Below, in pieces: positions 1-6,393 of a DNA stretch of 6,393 nucleotides (position 1 is the stretch's first letter; each line of letters begins with the position of its first letter). The position numbers and the translations under genes are program-made. The DNA lies in the NCBI GenBank assembly GCA_038319115.1, contig JBBQCV010000208.1, forward strand, positions 1 through 6,393, given 5' to 3'. The notes under the pieces are model-generated. The model was not told where the DNA came from, did no database searches, and saw nothing but the letters and a program-made list of their open reading frames with translations. This stretch comes from SZAS-79 sp038319115. GTDB lineage: Bacteria > Pseudomonadota > Gammaproteobacteria > Burkholderiales > SG8-39.

Positions 1-669
1 CTTCACGTGGCCCGGCGGTGGCGATGTCAGGATATAGCCGCTCACATAGCGCGCCGGCAGCCCGAGCACGCGCAGGCACCCGGTCATGAGGTGGGCGAAA
101 TCCTGGCACACGCCGCGGCGCAGCTCGAGCACCTCGGACAATGGCGTCGACACGCTGGTGGCGCTGTCATCGAAGCTGAATCCGGTATGGATGGCACGGT
201 TGAGCGCCCAGACGCCATCGAGGAACGGCCGGCGGTCAGGAAAGCATGCGGCAGCGAACGCCGCCAGCGCCGGGCTGAATTCGACGTGGGGAGACTCGAA
301 CAGGAATTCGGCTGCGTCGAGGACGCTGGCCTCACGCGCGGCGCGCACGCGCTCTCGCACAGCTTCCCACGCAGGCGAACCCCGTGGCACGCGCCCGCCG
401 CTGCGGCGCCCTACGCTGACCTCCGACTCAGCCCGCACGGTGAGGAGATCGTGGGGCGAATCGAGCACGGCGCGGCGCACGAGGTTGCCAAAGTAGTCCT
501 CGTGCTCGGTGATCTCGCTGGGCACCGGGTCGAACACGATGGAGTGCGCGATGCGCTTTTGCCAGGCGAGGTCGCGCGGCGTGAGATGCAGGATCTGCTG
601 TGCGACGGCCACCCGGCTTTCGTACTCGTAACAGGTCTCGTGCACGATGTGATAGCGCGCGTGGCTCAT
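1..669 (-). CDS. Transglutaminase-like family protein, 3' end cut by left window edge
   Basis: Stand-alone transglutaminase-like (papain-fold) protein; 223 residues are visible and the frame runs off the left edge. The start MSHARYHIVHETCYEYESRV followed by AVAQQILHLTPR is typical of the N-terminal beta domain of bacterial transglutaminase-like proteins. The catalytic core follows, with the nucleophile C188 in RRGVCQDFAHLM (codon at 106-108) and the conserved GLPARYVSGYI strand at 203-213. The catalytic His and Asp would lie just beyond the edge. From memory of the family (about 270-320 residues), some 50-100 residues are missing. It begins 39 bases after the ATP-grasp/alpha-E gene, in the same reading frame, so co-transcription is likely. 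No Shine-Dalgarno sequence is apparent, and no other ATG, GTG or TTG lies between the preceding stop and ATG 669. No signal peptide is seen. It differs from the fused transglutaminase domain upstream (GVCQD versus GSCRD around the cysteine). Family identity is secure; whether it hydrolyses, transfers or cross-links is unknown. Confidence 0.93.
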   Translation of the reverse strand, partial: MSHARYHIVHETCYEYESRVAVAQQILHLTPRDLAWQKRIAHSIVFDPVPSEITEHEDYFGNLVRRAVLDSPHDLLTVRAESEVSVGRRSGGRVPRGSPAWEAVRERVRAAREASVLDAAEFLFESPHVEFSPALAAFAAACFPDRRPFLDGVWALNRAIHTGFSFDDSATSVSTPLSEVLELRRGVCQDFAHLMTGCLRVLGLPARYVSGYILTSPPPGHVK

Positions 670-708
670 AAGCCGCTGGCCGGGACGGGTTGCGGCATCG
701 AGGGAACG

Positions 709-3186
709 TCAGGTGGCATAGGTCTGGCGCAGCATCGAGTGGCTGAAGAAGCGCAGGCCCAGTCGCTCGGACAGTGCGTAGCTCACCTCCAGCAGGCCGG
801 AGATCAGCGCCGCCAGCCGGGCGCTGCCCGGGTTCAGGTCGCGCGCGGCATCCAGCGATTGCAGGTCCGCGATCGAAGGCGCCAGCGCGTCCGCGCCGCA
901 ATCGCCCAGGGTGCCGCCCAGCTTGACGAGGTAGTCGTGCAGGCCCTTGAGCTGGAAGGCAACCGAGCGCGGGTTGCTTTCGTCGCGCACGAGCAGGTCG
1001 AGCGCCGGCATCCATTCGGGCCGCGCCATGTAGCGCGAACGGTAGGTGATGGTGCTGTCGGCGAGGGCCAGCAGCCAGTCGAGGTCGGGATGGCCGTCGG
1101 TGGCCGGCATCGACAGGGCCTCCCCGAGGGCTGCGCACTGGAACTGCATGCGCTCGATGCGGCGCCCGACCGAAAGGAAACGCCAGCCGTGGTCGCGCGT
1201 CATGCCGTCGAGCGCAAAGCCGGCCAGGGTCATGAGCGCCACCACCGTGCGGTCGATCTCGGCCAGCGCGTCGGACAGCGCGAGCGGCTGGTTCTTGCGC
1301 TCGGAAAAATCCTGCACCAGCCGGTTGACCGTGCGCCAGTTGTCGAGCGACAGCCGCTCGCGCAACTGCGAGGCGACCCGGAAGAGCTGGCGCAGGTTGC
1401 CGGCCAGCCCGGCATGCTCGTCGTCGACGATGGCCGCGCGCAACGCCCGCACCAGCGCGACATCGTCGAGGGCGTCCTCCTCCTCGAGGATCTCGGCGCG
1501 GCGCAGCATGGCGGTGATGCCCGCCCACCCCGCGTCGCTGCCGCTGGGGACGCGCTCGATCATGCGATCGAGGGCCAGGCGCAGCAGCCGCGCGGTGTTG
1601 TCGCATCGCTCGCAATAGCGGCCGAACCAGTACAGGTTCTCGACCACCCGGCTGCTCAGGTTGGCGCCGCTCCTCACGAGGTCCTGCGCACCGGTGGCGC
1701 GGCGCAGGAGGCTGAACGTATTGACCGGGCCCGGCGCGAGCACCCAGGTGTCCTTGGACGCGCCCCCGCGCTGCATCGAGATGACGCGCGCGTTCGGCCC
1801 GGTGGCCACGCGCGTAAGGCCGCCGGGCATCACCACGTATCCGTTCGGCGTAGCGCAGACAAAGACCCGCATGCCGATGGCGCGCGCGAGCAGCCTGCGC
1901 GGGTGCTGGCGGTCCCACACCGGTGCCTGCGAAAGCTGCACCATCTCCTGCGCAACGTAGTCCTGCGGCTTGGCGCGCATGCGGGCGACCAGCGCGGCGC
2001 GCGCGGCATCGTCCAGGTCATCGCCGAACACCGCATCGCGCCGCAGCTGCGGGAATGCCGGCTTGATCACCAGTGTGTCGAGCCGCTCGATCACCTGCTC
2101 GAGCGCGGGCTTCTCGCCGCACCACCAGGTGCCGACCGAGGGCATCTGCAACTCCTCGCCCAGCAGTTTCCTCGACAGGAGCGGCAGGAAGCCGAGCAGC
2201 GCGCCGGACTCGAGCAGGTTGGAGCCCAGCGCGTTGGCCAGCAGCACGTTGCCGCGGCGCGCCGCGTCGGCGAGGCCCGCAACCCCGAGGGTCGAGCCGC
2301 CGGTCAGCTCGAGCGGGTCGCAGGAATCGTCGTCGAGGCGGCGCAGGATGGCGTGCACGCGCTGCAGCCCCGACAGTGTCTTGAGCCACACGCAGCTGCC
2401 GCGCACGGTCAGGTCATGGCCCTCGACCAGCGGGAAGCCGAGGTAGCGCGCGAGGTAGGCGTGCTCGAAGTAGGTCTCGTTGTACGGGCCCGGCGTGAGC
2501 AGCACGATGAGCGGCGCCTCGCCGCCGTGCGGCGCCCAGTGCGCGAGGCTGTCGCGCAGCGCGGCGAAAAAGCTCGCGAGGTGCTGCACCTTGAGGTCGC
2601 GGAACAGGTCGGGGAACACGCGCGAGATGACCAGGCGATTCTCGAGCGCGTAGCCCGCGCCCGAAGGCGCCTGGGTGCGGTCGGCCACCACCCACCAGCG
2701 CCCGTCGGGCGAGCGGGCGAGGTCGGCGGCGTAGTGATGCAGCATCGTGCCGCCCTGCGCCGGCACGCCGTGCGCCGGGCGCAGGAACCCGGCGTGGCCG
2801 TACACCAGCGCGGGGGGCAGCAGGCCCTGTTGCAGCAGGTACTGGCTGCCGTACACGTCGAGCAGGATGCGGTTGAGCAGCGTCGCACGTTGCGTCACTG
2901 CGCGCTCGATCGAGCGCCACTCCTCGTGCGGCAGGATGAGCGGCAGCACGTCGAGGTCCCACGGCCGGTCGGCGCCCTGCGCGTCGGCGTAGACGTTGTA
3001 GGTGATGCCGTTCTCGCTCACCTGCCGCTTCACGGCCTGCAGGCGTTCGCGCATGAGCTCCGGCGGCGCCGCCGCAAGCTGGTCGAACATGGTGTGCCAG
3101 TGCTCGCGCGGCACGCGGCCCGCGTCGAGCATCTCGTCGTAACGGGCCGAGGCCGGCGGATAGGCGGAAAGGAGCTGCCTGGGCAT
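709..3186 (-). CDS. Circularly permuted ATP-grasp / alpha-E domain fusion protein
   Basis: Complete 825-residue protein, expected in the cytosol (no signal peptide or membrane segment seen). Residues about 15-490 form a circularly permuted type 2 ATP-grasp domain, a fold that joins a carboxylate to an amine using ATP. Visible family motifs are ITYNVYAD (61-68), PWDLDVLPLILP (76-87), TPGPYNETYFEHAYLARYLG (231-250), LRRLDDDSCDP (281-291), RGNVLLANALGSN (311-323), PSVGTWWCGE (349-358), VIKPAF (373-378), VAQEMVQLSQAPVW (411-424) and MPGGLTRVA (453-461). Residues about 508-825 form the helical alpha-E domain, with ENLYWFGRYCERCDNTARLL (516-535), GWRFLSVGRRIERMQ (667-681) and NPRSVAFQL (738-746). 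In many bacteria these are two adjacent genes; here they are fused. The ATG at 3186 is chosen because an in-frame stop lies at 3222-3220 with no other start between, and LLSAYPPASARYDEML fits the family's N-terminus. No Shine-Dalgarno sequence is evident. Family assignment is very secure; the substrate is unknown. Confidence 0.96.
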   Translation of the reverse strand: MPRQLLSAYPPASARYDEMLDAGRVPREHWHTMFDQLAAAPPELMRERLQAVKRQVSENGITYNVYADAQGADRPWDLDVLPLILPHEEWRSIERAVTQRATLLNRILLDVYGSQYLLQQGLLPPALVYGHAGFLRPAHGVPAQGGTMLHHYAADLARSPDGRWWVVADRTQAPSGAGYALENRLVISRVFPDLFRDLKVQHLASFFAALRDSLAHWAPHGGEAPLIVLLTPGPYNETYFEHAYLARYLGFPLVEGHDLTVRGSCVWLKTLSGLQRVHAILRRLDDDSCDPLELTGGSTLGVAGLADAARRGNVLLANALGSNLLESGALLGFLPLLSRKLLGEELQMPSVGTWWCGEKPALEQVIERLDTLVIKPAFPQLRRDAVFGDDLDDAARAALVARMRAKPQDYVAQEMVQLSQAPVWDRQHPRRLLARAIGMRVFVCATPNGYVVMPGGLTRVATGPNARVISMQRGGASKDTWVLAPGPVNTFSLLRRATGAQDLVRSGANLSSRVVENLYWFGRYCERCDNTARLLRLALDRMIERVPSGSDAGWAGITAMLRRAEILEEEDALDDVALVRALRAAIVDDEHAGLAGNLRQLFRVASQLRERLSLDNWRTVNRLVQDFSERKNQPLALSDALAEIDRTVVALMTLAGFALDGMTRDHGWRFLSVGRRIERMQFQCAALGEALSMPATDGHPDLDWLLALADSTITYRSRYMARPEWMPALDLLVRDESNPRSVAFQLKGLHDYLVKLGGTLGDCGADALAPSIADLQSLDAARDLNPGSARLAALISGLLEVSYALSERLGLRFFSHSMLRQTYAT

Positions 3187-3230
3187 GGAGCCGGTGGGTG
3201 TCTGAAAGTTGGGCCGAGGTTAGCACCCGC

Positions 3231-3281
3231 ACCTGCGCCGCGCAAAAGAAGCGGCGCGCGTGGCGTGGGCGAGCGCCGGAG

Positions 3282-3295
<14 letters not shown>
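3231..3295. repeat. 11-bp inverted repeat with a competing 7-bp hairpin at the gene 1/gene 2 junction
   Basis: Plus-strand ACCTGCGCCGC at 3231-3241 is the exact reverse complement of GCGGCGCAGGT at 3285-3295. The second arm lies in the last codons of the DUF2126 gene, directly before its TAA. The inner seven bases of the left arm (3235-3241, GCGCCGC) are also complementary to a nearer copy, GCGGCGC at 3251-3257, across a 9-base loop. In the minus-strand transcript the distal arm could therefore pair with either copy, and the two structures exclude each other. No run of U follows the stem, so it is not a typical intrinsic terminator. It may be an mRNA-stability or translation-coupling element, or chance in GC-rich DNA. 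The repeat itself is certain; a function is not. Confidence 0.4.

Positions 3296-6393
<3,098 letters not shown>

Noticed and set aside
428..1918. A minus-strand open frame of 496 codons in another phase
   Set aside because: It overlaps the alpha-E part of gene 2 and the start of gene 3. The product is an Arg/Ala/Pro-rich shadow typical of GC-rich DNA, with no family motif.
3231..3257. Intrinsic terminator between gene 1 and gene 2
   Set aside because: The 7-bp GC stem is real, but the minus-strand transcript after it reads into AGGUGCGGGU rather than a U-run.
3187..3281. A separate promoter for the ATP-grasp gene
   Set aside because: No convincing -35/-10 pair was seen in this short GC-rich gap; co-transcription from upstream is simpler.

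Overview
The window is GC-rich (roughly two-thirds or more G+C by eye) and almost entirely coding. All three supported genes lie on the minus strand, so transcription runs from the right edge to the left edge. The protein families, the fused ATP-grasp/alpha-E gene and the strong avoidance of A/T-rich codons suggest a betaproteobacterium, probably Burkholderiales-like. That placement is an inference from protein style, not from a marker gene. There is no rRNA, tRNA, CRISPR array, insertion sequence or phage gene.

Layout in transcription order: (1) 6393-3282, a large two-part protein with a transglutaminase-like cysteine-protease-fold domain followed by a DUF2126 putative amidoligase domain. 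Its true start lies beyond the right edge. (2) 3281-3187, a 95-base gap with an 11-bp inverted repeat that begins inside the end of gene 1. (3) 3186-709, a complete 825-residue protein that fuses a circularly permuted ATP-grasp domain to an alpha-E domain. (4) 708-670, a 39-base gap. (5) 669-1, a second, stand-alone transglutaminase-like protein whose last part is cut by the left edge.

This is the core of a conserved but poorly characterised bacterial cluster. Comparative genomics of ATP-grasp and glutamine-synthetase-like amidoligases predicted it to be a peptide-synthesis or protein-modification system, often encoded beside the proteasome-like peptidase Anbu. A plausible division of labour is that the ATP-grasp/alpha-E protein and the DUF2126 domain form amide bonds at the cost of ATP, while the two papain-like transglutaminase domains cut, transfer or cross-link amide bonds. 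The substrate cannot be deduced from the sequence. No Anbu gene is visible; if present it would be expected beyond the left edge.
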